Shown here piece by piece: positions 27,040 to 35,842 of a DNA stretch of 64,000 bases. Below the pieces are notes generated by a model, which ran no database searches, was not told the DNA's origin, and saw only the letters and a program-made list of their open reading frames with translations. Origin of the DNA: Ammoniphilus oxalaticus (GTDB lineage: Bacteria > Bacillota > Bacilli > Aneurinibacillales > RAOX-1); NCBI RefSeq assembly GCF_003609605.1, contig NZ_MCHY01000002.1, positions 62,001 to 126,000 on the forward strand, in the 5' to 3' direction. Within the stretch, counting starts at the first letter, position 1. Every line of letters begins with the position of its first letter. The position numbers were made by a program, and so were the translations under genes.

Positions 27040-29088
27040 ATGCCAAGAACGTTATTTGAAATCTTTCGGAAAAAAGGACTATTAGCCGCAAAGTTACCCG
27101 CATACCAGCCGCGAAAAGCCCAGTATTTCATGGCCAAAACGGTGTTAAATTGTTTAACAGAGCAAACACATGGCTTAATTGAGGCGGGCACCGGCACGGG
27201 GAAATCATTCGGGTATGCATTGCCAGCCGCATACTGGGCGATGAAAGAAGAGAAGCGAGTAATTATCTCTACGAATACAATCCCTTTGCAAAATCAGCTG
27301 TTACGTAATGAGTTACCGCTCGTCAAACAAATCCTAGCCGAACTCGACGATGAGTGGGGGGCTGAATTCCGCTTTGAATTAGCCAAAGGTCGCGGCAACT
27401 ATATATGCAAACGGAAACTGGATCAGTACACAACACAATCGCTGCTCGAAGAAACCCCATATAGCTCACTCGCTACCCGTGTGAAAAGCCAGTTAAGATC
27501 AATGAATGTCGGGGATCGCGATGAGCTGCCATTTCCAGTTCCCTCCGCTTTATTCAATGAGATTAAAGGGGATGCGGAAGATTGCATGGGCAAGGAAAGT
27601 CCGTTTCACGAGCAGTGCTTCATTCAACAATCCCGTCGCAAACTACAAAAAGCGCAAATTATCGTTGTCAATCATGCTTTGTTTTTTACCGATCTTGTGT
27701 TACGAACACAAGGCGCTAATTTGTTGCCTGATTACGATTGCGTTATTCTCGATGAGGCTCATCGCGTTGAAGAACAAGTCACGAGGCAATTCCAATATAC
27801 AGTTAATTTAGATTTAATCTACAATTTGTTTACGCGCTTTACGCGAGGGCGAACGCACTGGGCCCGATCTATTGATGACGCTTCACTAAAGGCGAACATG
27901 GAAGCGCTGTATACGCGCTTGCACGGACGATGGGTCGAACTGATTGCCCCGCTCGGCCAAAATTTAGCGGCCCGCGATTATCATCAATACCCGCTACAGC
28001 GAGCAATCGTTGACCACTATCCTTTCGAGGACATCTTTAAAGAAGCGGTACAGCGCATTCAAGAAAAGAAAACGGAACTGGAATTTGACCAAGGTGAAAA
28101 TGAAACAACAGTCGCCTTGGGTCGATATATCGGACATTTGCAAGGAATGGATGAAATGCTTCGACATGTCCTGTTGCGATTGCATCCAAACGATTGGGCC
28201 ACATGGGTTGAGTTCACCCCACCCAAGAAAGATTCGGCGCTGAAAGAAGATGTTTACTGGGCTCAGTGCCTAACGTTACATTCTGCGCCGATCGAAGTGG
28301 CCGAACTGCTGCGAGCGGAATTGTTCAGTAAAAAGACCGTGATATTAACTTCCGCCACTTTAACAGCGCAAGGCGATTTTTCGTTTGTGGGACAACGATT
28401 GGGAATCGATCACTATGAAACTTATGAAGCGCAGAGCCCTTTTGATTATACAGAACAGTCAATGTTGATTGTGCCTGAGCAGGCTCCCGCGCCGACAGCC
28501 CGAAATTTTGACGCTTATTTGATCGATGCGATGAAAGAAGTGTTGCGTCATACGCGCGGAAGAACATTTCTCCTGTTTACCGCCTACACTCAGATGAACA
28601 AAGTATACAGCGAACTGACGGCTTGGTTAGAGCAACATGAAATGAAGGGACTACTGCATGAAACGGGGGTTTCCAGAGAACAATTGTTGCGTGATTTTCG
28701 CTCCGCGGACAACACCGTGTTGTTTGGTTGTGAAACCTTTTGGGAAGGGGTAGATATCCCCGGATCCGATCTCATCTGTGTCGTCATTTCTAAGCTGCCC
28801 TTTCCCGTACCGACTGACCCGATTACGAAGGCGCGAACAGACCGACTTGAATCGCTCGGAAAAAATGCGTTTGAAGAATATGCGTTACCCTTTTCAATCC
28901 TTCGCCTAAAACAAGGCTTTGGACGTTTGATCCGCACCAAACAAGATCGCGGCATTGTCGTTATTCTTGATTCACGCCTTCATCTGCGACGGTACGGGAA
29001 GCAAATTTTGGACAGTTTACCTGACAGCCCATTGGCTCAGCAAACGACAGACATCCCCGTCGCCTTACGAAAACTTGGCCTACTCTAA
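27040..29088 (+). CDS. DinG/XPD-family ATP-dependent DNA helicase
   Basis: 682 residues of superfamily 2. Walker A GTGTGKSFGYALPA, motif II DEAHRVEEQ, ITSATL-type segment ILTSATL, and motif VI GRLIRTKQDRG. The Fe-S domain positions are Cys123, Cys182, Ser187 and Cys193, with spacing x4 and x5 as in DinG/XPD, so the third of the four cluster ligands is Ser (codon AGT). It is probably a 5'-3' helicase that resolves unusual DNA structures, like YpvA of B. subtilis. No exonuclease domain is present. Ribosome binding (AGTAGG) is weak. Confidence 0.9.
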   Translation: MPRTLFEIFRKKGLLAAKLPAYQPRKAQYFMAKTVLNCLTEQTHGLIEAGTGTGKSFGYALPAAYWAMKEEKRVIISTNTIPLQNQLLRNELPLVKQILAELDDEWGAEFRFELAKGRGNYICKRKLDQYTTQSLLEETPYSSLATRVKSQLRSMNVGDRDELPFPVPSALFNEIKGDAEDCMGKESPFHEQCFIQQSRRKLQKAQIIVVNHALFFTDLVLRTQGANLLPDYDCVILDEAHRVEEQVTRQFQYTVNLDLIYNLFTRFTRGRTHWARSIDDASLKANMEALYTRLHGRWVELIAPLGQNLAARDYHQYPLQRAIVDHYPFEDIFKEAVQRIQEKKTELEFDQGENETTVALGRYIGHLQGMDEMLRHVLLRLHPNDWATWVEFTPPKKDSALKEDVYWAQCLTLHSAPIEVAELLRAELFSKKTVILTSATLTAQGDFSFVGQRLGIDHYETYEAQSPFDYTEQSMLIVPEQAPAPTARNFDAYLIDAMKEVLRHTRGRTFLLFTAYTQMNKVYSELTAWLEQHEMKGLLHETGVSREQLLRDFRSADNTVLFGCETFWEGVDIPGSDLICVVISKLPFPVPTDPITKARTDRLESLGKNAFEEYALPFSILRLKQGFGRLIRTKQDRGIVVILDSRLHLRRYGKQILDSLPDSPLAQQTTDIPVALRKLGLL

Positions 29089-29100
29089 ATCGTTAAAAAC

Positions 29101-29140
29101 ATAAATAGGATGCCCCTGTTGATACGGGCATCCTATTTTT
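29101..29140. terminator. Bidirectional terminator between helicase and metA
   Basis: ATAGGATGCCC (29105-29115) and GGGCATCCTAT (29126-29136) arms followed by a T-run, at the two convergent gene ends. Confidence 0.88.
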
Positions 29141-30074
29141 ATCTTAAGAGATCTTGCTTTACTTTCCTTTCCAACTCATACGGCGTTTCTTGGTAGACAT
29201 AGTAGTTCAACCAATTGCCAAATAATAAGTTCGCGTGTGAACGCCATGTTTGAGGCGGTTGTTTCGTAGGATCGTCATTAGGAAAATAATTATACGGCAC
29301 TTGAATGTCTAAGCCGAGATTTACGTCACGATCATACTCTTCTTTCAAAGTAAGCGGATCGTATTCGGAATGACCTGACACAAAAATTTGTCGGCCATCT
29401 TTGGAAGCTACGAGGTAAACACCCGACTGTTCTGACTCCGATAATATTTCTAAATCTGACACCTTTTCAATATCTTCTCTCCGAACTTCCGTATGGCGTG
29501 ATTGCGGCACGTAGAATAGATCATCGAACCCTCGCAATAGTTTCACATTCTGCTTTTCGATTGTATGTGGGAAAACGCCGAACATCTTCTGATCTAATTC
29601 ATATTTCGGCACACCATAATGATAATATAACCCCGCTTGGGCAGCCCAACAAATATGCAGTGTTGAGGTCACGTTCTCCATTTTCCAATCCATAATTTGT
29701 TTTAACTCATCCCAATAATTAACGTCCTCGAAATTTAACAGTTCGATCGGGGCCCCTGTAATAATCATTCCATCGTACGCCTGGTCTTTTATATCATCAA
29801 AGGTTTTGTAAAAAGCTTTGAGATGAGCATGCGACGTATTTTTAGACACATGTGTTTTCGGATGAATGAAATCGATCTCTACTTGTAAAGGGGTGTTGCC
29901 CAATAAACGTAGAAGTTGAGTTTCCGTAGTTTCCTTCAAAGGCATCAAATTCAAGATAACAATTTTAAGCGGACGGATATCTTGATGATACGCTCTGCTC
30001 TCCGACATGACGAAAATATTCTCTTTATTCAAAATTTCCATCGCTGGAAGATGATCTGGAATTTTAATAGGCAT
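29139..30074 (-). CDS. metA: Homoserine O-acetyltransferase (MetA/HTS family)
   Basis: 311 residues, full length for the MetA family. Catalytic Cys142 in [10 protein letters not shown], His-Glu in [10 protein letters not shown]. The position that sets acyl-donor choice, residue 111 in TGAPIE, is Glu, which in this family goes with acetyl-CoA rather than succinyl-CoA. It makes O-acetylhomoserine for methionine synthesis. AAGGAGTG precedes the ATG at longer than usual spacing. No S-box (SAM) riboswitch is visible in the ~190 bases upstream. Confidence 0.95.
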   Translation of the reverse strand: MPIKIPDHLPAMEILNKENIFVMSESRAYHQDIRPLKIVILNLMPLKETTETQLLRLLGNTPLQVEIDFIHPKTHVSKNTSHAHLKAFYKTFDDIKDQAYDGMIITGAPIELLNFEDVNYWDELKQIMDWKMENVTSTLHICWAAQAGLYYHYGVPKYELDQKMFGVFPHTIEKQNVKLLRGFDDLFYVPQSRHTEVRREDIEKVSDLEILSESEQSGVYLVASKDGRQIFVSGHSEYDPLTLKEEYDRDVNLGLDIQVPYNYFPNDDPTKQPPQTWRSHANLLFGNWLNYYVYQETPYELERKVKQDLLR

Positions 30075-30240
30075 TCTGGGCTCACTCCTTTTCTTTCAAT
30101 GATCATTTTACCTTATTATACAGTAAATTCAATTTTAACTAAAATCAAAAAGATTGTTCGTTCAATGAGTCGATGGATCATTGACAATTTCGTCCTATTT
30201 ACGCGAGGGTAAATTTACAAGTCCAGCTTAGTGTATAACA

Positions 30241-30270
30241 AAAAGGGGTGTTATTCAACACCCCTTTTGG
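30241..30270 (-). terminator. Terminator of the TGA-containing oxidoreductase gene
   Basis: AAAAGGGGTGTT/AACACCCCTTTT arms and a TTTTT tract on the minus strand, directly after the stop codon. Confidence 0.88.
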
Positions 30271-31632
30271 TTAGGAAAGCATTCCCCGCGTCGTTTCGAT
30301 CAAAAATTCGGCTAGCGTCGGGTGGACAGGAATGATTTCTTCAAAATCCTGTACCGTCAATTTTGCTTTAATTGCGATGGTCATCATATGAATTAATTCA
30401 TCCGCGTCCGCACCGACAAAGTGAGCGCCAAGCAGCGCGCCGGTCTGCTTATCCGCAATGATTTTTATATGTCCTTCTGTTTCTCCAAGCAAGATCGCTG
30501 TCCCCGATTGATTGTATGAAGCTTTGGCGACGACAATATCCAACTCTTTTTCCCGCGCCTCTTGCTCTGTCATTCCAACGCCGCTAATCGGCGGTTGGGT
30601 AAAGATCGCATTTGTCATATGTTCATAGTTCGGTTTCAATTCATTGCCGCGTAACGCATTCCGTACTGCAACTTTCGCCTGATGGGCAGCAATCGGCGTA
30701 AACATGTACCCCCCAATTGCGTCTCCAGCGGCATAAATTTTCTCTGCTGTCGTTTGTAAGTATTCATTCACTTTGATCCCACGGTTCGTATATTCGACCC
30801 CAGCCGCGTCCAATTGTAGTCCGACAATGTTGGGTCGGCGCCCTGTCGCTACTAATACCACTTCGGCTTCGATCTGTAGCGAACGATCACCAACTTGGGC
30901 GTGGACAACCAATTGATTGTCATCGATCTGTTCAATCTTTTCGATATCGGCGCGCAGTTGGAGGTCAATTCCCATTTTTTTAGAAATCTCTTGAATCGCC
31001 TCAGCGCTATCCCGATCAACCATCGGCAGCACGCGTTCACTGCGGTGCAGCAACGTCACTTTCGTTCCTGCGCTCGCCATAATATGAGCGAATTCCATTC
31101 CAATAATCCCTCCGCCAATCACGACCATGCTCTTCGGCAATCTCTCTGTAAATAAAATTTCTTTGCTCGTAATCGCATGCTCAATCCCTGGAATCGGCGG
31201 TCTTGCTGAGTCAGACCCAACGCCAATTAAAAAACGATTTGCCGTATACGTGGTATCGCCAACCTGGATCGCTTCAGGAGAAATAAATTGCGCCTCCCCC
31301 ATGACGAGGTCAACACCCATTTTCTCCAAGTAGGGACCTTTGCCGCCAACGAAAGAGCCGATTAAGCGATTCTTTCGTTCCATTACCCGCTGCCAATTGA
31401 GTTGCAAACCTTCTGAAACAATCCCAAATTCCGCCGCATCTTGCATTGTATTCCATACATCCGCAGACCTTACCAAGGCCTTTTTCGGCATTCAACCCCA
31501 GTTCAGACAGGTTCCTCCGACCTTTTCTTTCTCCACCAAAAGTGTTTTCGCCCCTAAAGCCCGCGCTTCGCGCAGTCCATCAAAGCCAACGGTCCCAGCC
31601 CCAATAATAATCATATCGTAGTGTTTACTCAT
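30271..31632 (-). CDS. Dihydrolipoamide dehydrogenase-like disulfide oxidoreductase with in-frame TGA at the redox cysteine (candidate selenoprotein)
   Basis: The complete frame is 453 residues from ATG 31632 (GGAGGG ribosome binding site) if the TGA at 31492-31494 is read through. Before it lies the FAD motif MIIIGAGTVGFDGL and GGTCLNWG; after it MPKKALV. Aligned with the family C-x4-C motif, TGA stands exactly at the second redox Cys (Cys42, Sec47). Downstream everything is intact: NAD motif VIGGGIIGMEF, FAD motif IYAAGDAIGG and the HPTLAE base. A hairpin follows the TGA at SECIS distance. It would reduce a disulfide or similar substrate with NAD(P)H. The alternative is a single nonsense mutation; the frame from MPKKAL alone would lack FAD binding and has no ribosome binding site. 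Confidence 0.8.
31466..31480 (-). promoter_or_regulatory. Candidate bacterial SECIS hairpin of the oxidoreductase
   Basis: On the minus strand GGCCTT-GGT-AAGGTC forms a 6-bp stem (one G-U) with a G-starting 3-nt loop, 17 nt after the TGA. Bacterial SECIS elements usually have a small loop with a G in the first two positions about 16-37 nt after UGA. Chance cannot be excluded, because the same bases encode the conserved KALVRS. Confidence 0.5.
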
Positions 31633-31693
31633 CTTGAATCCCTCCGATTGTTATGAATAATAATAACGATAGCTTTTACCACTTTTGTTGTTT

Positions 31694-32176
31694 CTAAATT
31701 TGTCTCGGTCGCTTTCTTGTGATTAAATTCTCCTCTGTCGTTAAATACGTATCAAAAGATGGACTTTCTTTTAAGTAAGGCCTTAATTTATAATAGCAAA
31801 TTTTCAAATTCGCATTGCCTTCTTCAATCGGAAATTTCTCCTCAATATCAATGTAGCGATCGACCGCCTTTTGAATCTGGTCGATCATATGCGGCGTGGT
31901 TGCTTCATCAAATATCTCATAAGTCTCGCGCGACATGTAATATGGATCTTTTGGAATCGCTTTCAAATAAGGAGCCAGCAAATCATAGTCTAGCGCGAGG
32001 TTTTCCTTGATCAAAACGCTAAGATAAATACCATCCGCTTTTTCTTTTGCGAAACGGGCAACCGCCCCTTTTACTTCTTCAATTGAGATCTCTTTTAAGG
32101 GCCATTTTTGATGCGGTTGTTCAATTTCCGCTTGCTTGCTTGAAGGAGCAAGCCAACGTTTAAACCGTTTTAGCAT
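31694..32176 (-). CDS. Conserved protein of unknown function (possibly DUF3939)
   Basis: 160 residues with a basic N-terminus (MLKRFKRWLAP) and an acidic, helical remainder. Notable segments are ISIEEVKGAVARFAKEKADG and DPYYMSRETYEIFDEA, which resemble my memory of the DUF3939 family; I cannot confirm that. AGGTGG precedes the ATG. It lies 60 bp upstream of the TGA-containing oxidoreductase on the same strand and might be cotranscribed with it. Confidence 0.7.
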   Translation of the reverse strand: MLKRFKRWLAPSSKQAEIEQPHQKWPLKEISIEEVKGAVARFAKEKADGIYLSVLIKENLALDYDLLAPYLKAIPKDPYYMSRETYEIFDEATTPHMIDQIQKAVDRYIDIEEKFPIEEGNANLKICYYKLRPYLKESPSFDTYLTTEENLITRKRPRQI

Positions 32177-32337
32177 GGAACCACCTCACTTTTTATCCAT
32201 TCGTGATTCTTGTATGTATTCTACAAACTATCAGTAAATCCTTCTTTCTGCTAGATGTCGCTTGGTTAATCCCACTTAAATTGGGCAAATATAGAAATTG
32301 AACCACTTAGCAGACAACAGGAAGGAGATTAACAGCA

Positions 32338-33429
32338 ATGAACCAGGATTTACACGTGATCTTCACAGTGGAGAACTCAGTCGGTTGGATAACGCTAAAC
32401 CGTCCAAAAGCGCTAAATGCGCTTTCATATGAAATGGTGTTGGAAATTCGCGAACAATTACGTATTTGGAAAGACAACCCAGCGGTGGCGCTTGTTTGTA
32501 TTGTTGGCGCAGGGGATAGGGCTTTATGCGCTGGAGCAGATATTCGCGCCCTTTATCAGGAGAAACATACGAGTGGAGACGCGCGGGCTTTAGCTAGAGC
32601 CTATTTTTCCGCGCAATATGAGATGGATCACATCATCCACACCTACCCTAAACCATGCCTTGTAATCATGGATGGGATCGTGATGGGCGGCGGTGTTGGA
32701 CTGTCGATCGGATGCAGTCATCGTCTTGTTACCGAAAACACCAAATGGGCCATGCCGGAGATGAACATTGGTTTTTTTCCCGATGTTGGAGCCAGTTATT
32801 TTCTCAATCAAATGCCTGGACATGTGGGTCGTTACCTCGCCTTAACTTCGGAAACGATCACCGCAGCCGACACACTTTACATCGGCGCAGCAGATCTGTA
32901 TTTAGCTGCTGAGTCGGTCAAGCCCTGTCTGGAAGCGCTACGGGCTCATCCATGGCAACAGGATGGTGTCCAAGAGGATCTTGCCACTTTACTTCATTCT
33001 TTATCTAGTCCAAGTCCTGAGCCTTCGTTGCTTGAAGAACATCAAGACAAAATCAATGAACATTTTAGGCACAATTGCGTCGAAGAAATTGTGTCTTCTT
33101 TAAAAGAAGCTTCGCTCGTTGGTTGTGATTGGTCCGCGCAAAAAATAGGAGCCATCCAGCAAAAGTCGCCGACTTCTTTAAAAGTAACGTTGGAGCAAAT
33201 GATGCGGGGCAAAACTTTACCGTTAGACGCGTGTTTCAATATGGAAGTCGAACTGGGTGTTGAATTTATGGGACGGGATGATTTCTTTGAAGGGGTGCGG
33301 GCGACGTTAATCGATAAAGATAAAGCGCCGCAATGGTCACCGCAACATTTAAAAGACGTCACCTCAGAAATGGTTGCCGCTTACTTTCAGGAAATGGGCC
33401 ACACCTCGTCTTCATCCAGCATTTCCTAG
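32338..33429 (+). CDS. Enoyl-CoA hydratase/isomerase family protein, 3-hydroxyisobutyryl-CoA hydrolase type
   Basis: 363 residues, the length of 3-hydroxyisobutyryl-CoA hydrolases rather than hydratases (about 260). Crotonase-fold motifs: ITLNRPKALNALSYEMV, CAGADIRALYQ, and the oxyanion/active-site stretch MDGIVMGGGVGLSIGC with MPEMNIGFFPDVGASYFL. The family hydrolyses 3-hydroxyisobutyryl-CoA in valine breakdown. AGGAAGGAG precedes the ATG. No other valine-degradation gene is adjacent, so the specific substrate is inferred from length and motifs. Confidence 0.85.
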   Translation: MNQDLHVIFTVENSVGWITLNRPKALNALSYEMVLEIREQLRIWKDNPAVALVCIVGAGDRALCAGADIRALYQEKHTSGDARALARAYFSAQYEMDHIIHTYPKPCLVIMDGIVMGGGVGLSIGCSHRLVTENTKWAMPEMNIGFFPDVGASYFLNQMPGHVGRYLALTSETITAADTLYIGAADLYLAAESVKPCLEALRAHPWQQDGVQEDLATLLHSLSSPSPEPSLLEEHQDKINEHFRHNCVEEIVSSLKEASLVGCDWSAQKIGAIQQKSPTSLKVTLEQMMRGKTLPLDACFNMEVELGVEFMGRDDFFEGVRATLIDKDKAPQWSPQHLKDVTSEMVAAYFQEMGHTSSSSSIS

Positions 33430-33442
33430 GTCAGTTCACGAT

Positions 33443-33486
33443 AGAAGGGTACTCGCCTTCCCCTTAACGGCAAACAGTACCCTTCT
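33443..33486. terminator. Bidirectional terminator between CoA hydrolase and kinase-like genes
   Basis: AGAAGGGTACT (33443-33453) and AGTACCCTTCT (33476-33486) perfect 11-bp arms between convergent genes. Confidence 0.7.
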
Positions 33487-34071
33487 TCATTTCCATTTAA
33501 AATTGCCATAATCAATCACAACGATTCTCCCTTTTCTCAAACGAATGTTTGGCCAGCGGATTCTTCGCTTTGGGGAAATCAAATCACCTGGGATTATCCC
33601 GCTCCGTTCAAATTGTTTGATTATCTTTTTTATTTCAGCCTTGATTCCTTTCTTCTTTGGAACGGGCTTGGTAATACGTTGCATAACGAGCCAACCATGA
33701 CCAAATTCTTTAATTTTAGCTAACCTTTTTTGAAGACGCGGCGGCGCCGACTGATACATCTCGACCTCACGCTGATTGTTGTTTATTCCGTTAAATGCGA
33801 TCGCTATCTTTAGTACCCAACCATTGTCAAGATCAAAAACAATTCTTTTTTTACCGCAGCCGAGCTCTTTAAGTTTAATATCATTGAATCTCTCTCTCGC
33901 CTTTTCCTTCAAAGATTTACGCAGTGGATATTTTTCGGTCTCTACCTCCTGGATCCATGCCTCAACGAGCAACGCATCCTCCACATCCAAATAATCAAAG
34001 AGACTCACCTTATCCTTCACCTCCCACCGATCATGAGCTAAGAAAAGATGATCTCTTTGTATTGTATTCAT
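33487..34071 (-). CDS. Small protein-kinase-like protein
   Basis: 194 residues. Elements of a minimal kinase fold: a glycine-poor P-loop and beta-3 Lys in GCGKKRIVFDLDNGWVLKIA, a hinge-like HGWLVMQRI, and VVIDYGNFKW where DYG would match the DFG metal-binding motif. A canonical HRD catalytic loop is not visible, so it may be a degenerate or atypical kinase, comparable to YrzF-type proteins in Bacillus. The start is uncertain: no strong ribosome binding site stands before ATG 34071. No neighbour suggests a substrate. Confidence 0.65.
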   Translation of the reverse strand: MNTIQRDHLFLAHDRWEVKDKVSLFDYLDVEDALLVEAWIQEVETEKYPLRKSLKEKARERFNDIKLKELGCGKKRIVFDLDNGWVLKIAIAFNGINNNQREVEMYQSAPPRLQKRLAKIKEFGHGWLVMQRITKPVPKKKGIKAEIKKIIKQFERSGIIPGDLISPKRRIRWPNIRLRKGRIVVIDYGNFKWK

Positions 34072-34133
34072 TTGGATTGAAGTGGTCTAAACGGTTACCT
34101 ATCAACACAAAAAAACTTTTTAGAAAGCATATA

Positions 34134-34790
34134 TTAAACTTGCTTTAGGTCGTCAAATAACCATTGCAGGTAGTCCTGTTCATTCTCCGCTGTAATCTCA
34201 TGACGAGCGAAAAAGGAAGAAAATCGAACGTTCCTAGCGCGGTGGTTCTGGAAGAATTGTGCGTTTTGCTTTGCTTGACTCATCGTAAACAACGGATCAT
34301 AGGAACCGTGCGAAATGTAGACTGAAACTTGATCAATCGACTCATGCTGATCATCTTCTTTAACAAATGGGGGCAAATATCCACTTAAAGCGATAATCCC
34401 TTTAATCCGATTCCCTTCACGCAAAGCCAATGTCATCGCGAGCGCCGCTCCTTGACTAAATCCTAAAATATATTGAAACTTTGGATCAATGGCATATCTT
34501 TTTCTGCAGTACGCTAGCGTTTTTTGTAATCGATCGACACTTTCATCAAATGATTCCCGATTCGGATTTCCAAAGCCTTGAATTTCATAATGGGAATACC
34601 CATCCTCTCGATCATGGAAACCACGGATACTAATTAAGATAAACTCATCTTTTAATTGCTCAACAAGAGCAAGCGCATTCTCTTCATTGCTCCCAATCCC
34701 ATGAAGAACAAACAACGTAGGATAGCTTTTCTTCTCGGCGCTGTCAGCAGTGGGAACTGAAATCTTGTATGTCAGCGGGCTTTTCATCAT
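34134..34790 (-). CDS. Alpha/beta hydrolase, carboxylesterase/phospholipase type
   Basis: 218 residues from ATG 34790, which follows ACGGAGGA. Oxyanion motif FVLHGIGSNEENAL, nucleophile GFSQGAALAM, acid SHGSYDPLF and His in FFARHEITAE. The pattern fits the carboxylesterase/lysophospholipase group that includes B. subtilis YtpP-like and YodD-like enzymes. The Met-Met start allows 34787 as well. The upstream extension to 34835 is unlikely. The gene is single; the substrate is unknown. Confidence 0.85.
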   Translation of the reverse strand: MMKSPLTYKISVPTADSAEKKSYPTLFVLHGIGSNEENALALVEQLKDEFILISIRGFHDREDGYSHYEIQGFGNPNRESFDESVDRLQKTLAYCRKRYAIDPKFQYILGFSQGAALAMTLALREGNRIKGIIALSGYLPPFVKEDDQHESIDQVSVYISHGSYDPLFTMSQAKQNAQFFQNHRARNVRFSSFFARHEITAENEQDYLQWLFDDLKQV

Positions 34791-34882
34791 TTTTCCTCCG
34801 TAAAATAGATTAGTAGAATTAATTATAACAAACACGAGCCAAACTACAAACAGACGATCGTAGAGTAGCTAGCCTTAAACAT

Positions 34883-34924
34883 AAAAAAATCCGACCTACA
34901 AGATCAGTAGGTCGGGTTTTTTTG
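34883..34924. terminator. Terminator of the OpuC-type operon
   Basis: CCGACCTAC (34891-34899) and GTAGGTCGG (34907-34915) arms with seven-base A and T tracts. It serves the minus-strand transporter operon. Confidence 0.85.
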
Positions 34925-34930
34925 CCTCTA

Positions 34931-35833
34931 TTATTCGATTAGCCCAGCTTCCGTTAAGAAGCGCTTAGCTACAGCGTCAACTCGTTCACCATCGTTATCT
35001 ACTTGTCCATTCATTTTCTGCATCGTCTCTTCATTAATTTTTCCAGCTAATTGAAGAAGAACTTCTTCCAACTCAGGATGGGCTTCTAACGTATCTTGTC
35101 GAACAAGCGGTAGCGCGTGATAAGGCGGGAAGAACGATTTATCATCTTCCAGCACTCTTAAATCATATTCGGTTAATTGACCGTCTGTCGTGTAAGAGTT
35201 AATCACGTCAACCTCTCCAGAATCGATCGCGCGGTACATCATCCCGTGATCCATTCCTTTAACTTCTTTAAATTCGATGCCATATTCCTTGCTAAACCCT
35301 GGTAATCCATCAGGTCGATCAATAAACTCGAATACAGCTCCAAACGTGAAATCTTTGGCATGTTCAGCGAAGTCACTAAACGTCACGACGCCAAGTTCCT
35401 CTGCCTTATCTTCATATAGAGCCAAAGTATAAGTGTTATTAAACCCAAACGGTTCTAATGCTGTGAGTCCGTCTTCAGCTACAAACTCTTTTACCATCGC
35501 TAATGTTTCATCCGCATTTCCTGGCTCTGCTTGATAATAGTTAGCCACAATCGTGCCCGTGTAATCAGGGATCACTTGAATGTTATCACTTGTGATCGCA
35601 TTCCAGACTACGTTGGAGCCACCCATATTCTCTCTATAAACAACGTTTAAATCTGTTTTTGCATCGATCATCTGTCCAATAATGTGTGAAAGAATAATAC
35701 TTTCTGTATTGTTTCGCGAACCTACAGCAATTGTATCTCCATCTTTGGCTCCTTGGCCGCCACCTCCGCAAGCAGTAAGCAGCATAACAGAAGCAAGTAA
35801 CGCAGTAATAAGTTTATAACTTTTCTTTATCAT
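34931..35833 (-). CDS. Osmoprotectant (glycine betaine/carnitine/choline) ABC transporter substrate-binding lipoprotein, OpuCC-like
   Basis: 300 residues. Signal peptide with lipobox LLTACGG, then an OpuAC-type periplasmic-binding domain: AVGSRNNTESIILSHIIGQM, NVVWNAITSDNIQVIPDYTG, VDVINSYTTDGQL. It binds quaternary-ammonium osmolytes at the membrane outer face. AGGGGGATATT precedes the ATG; the gene is 9 bp after the permease gene. It is the last gene of the operon. The exact ligand (betaine, carnitine, choline or other) cannot be fixed from sequence reading. Confidence 0.9.
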   Translation of the reverse strand: MIKKSYKLITALLASVMLLTACGGGGQGAKDGDTIAVGSRNNTESIILSHIIGQMIDAKTDLNVVYRENMGGSNVVWNAITSDNIQVIPDYTGTIVANYYQAEPGNADETLAMVKEFVAEDGLTALEPFGFNNTYTLALYEDKAEELGVVTFSDFAEHAKDFTFGAVFEFIDRPDGLPGFSKEYGIEFKEVKGMDHGMMYRAIDSGEVDVINSYTTDGQLTEYDLRVLEDDKSFFPPYHALPLVRQDTLEAHPELEEVLLQLAGKINEETMQKMNGQVDNDGERVDAVAKRFLTEAGLIE

Positions 35834-35842
35834 AATATCCCC

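Noticed and set aside
30271-31491. A 406-residue oxidoreductase starting at MPKKAL
   Set aside because: This start lacks a ribosome binding site, cuts off the FAD-binding motif and the first redox Cys, and lies right after the TGA; the longer frame with the TGA is better supported.
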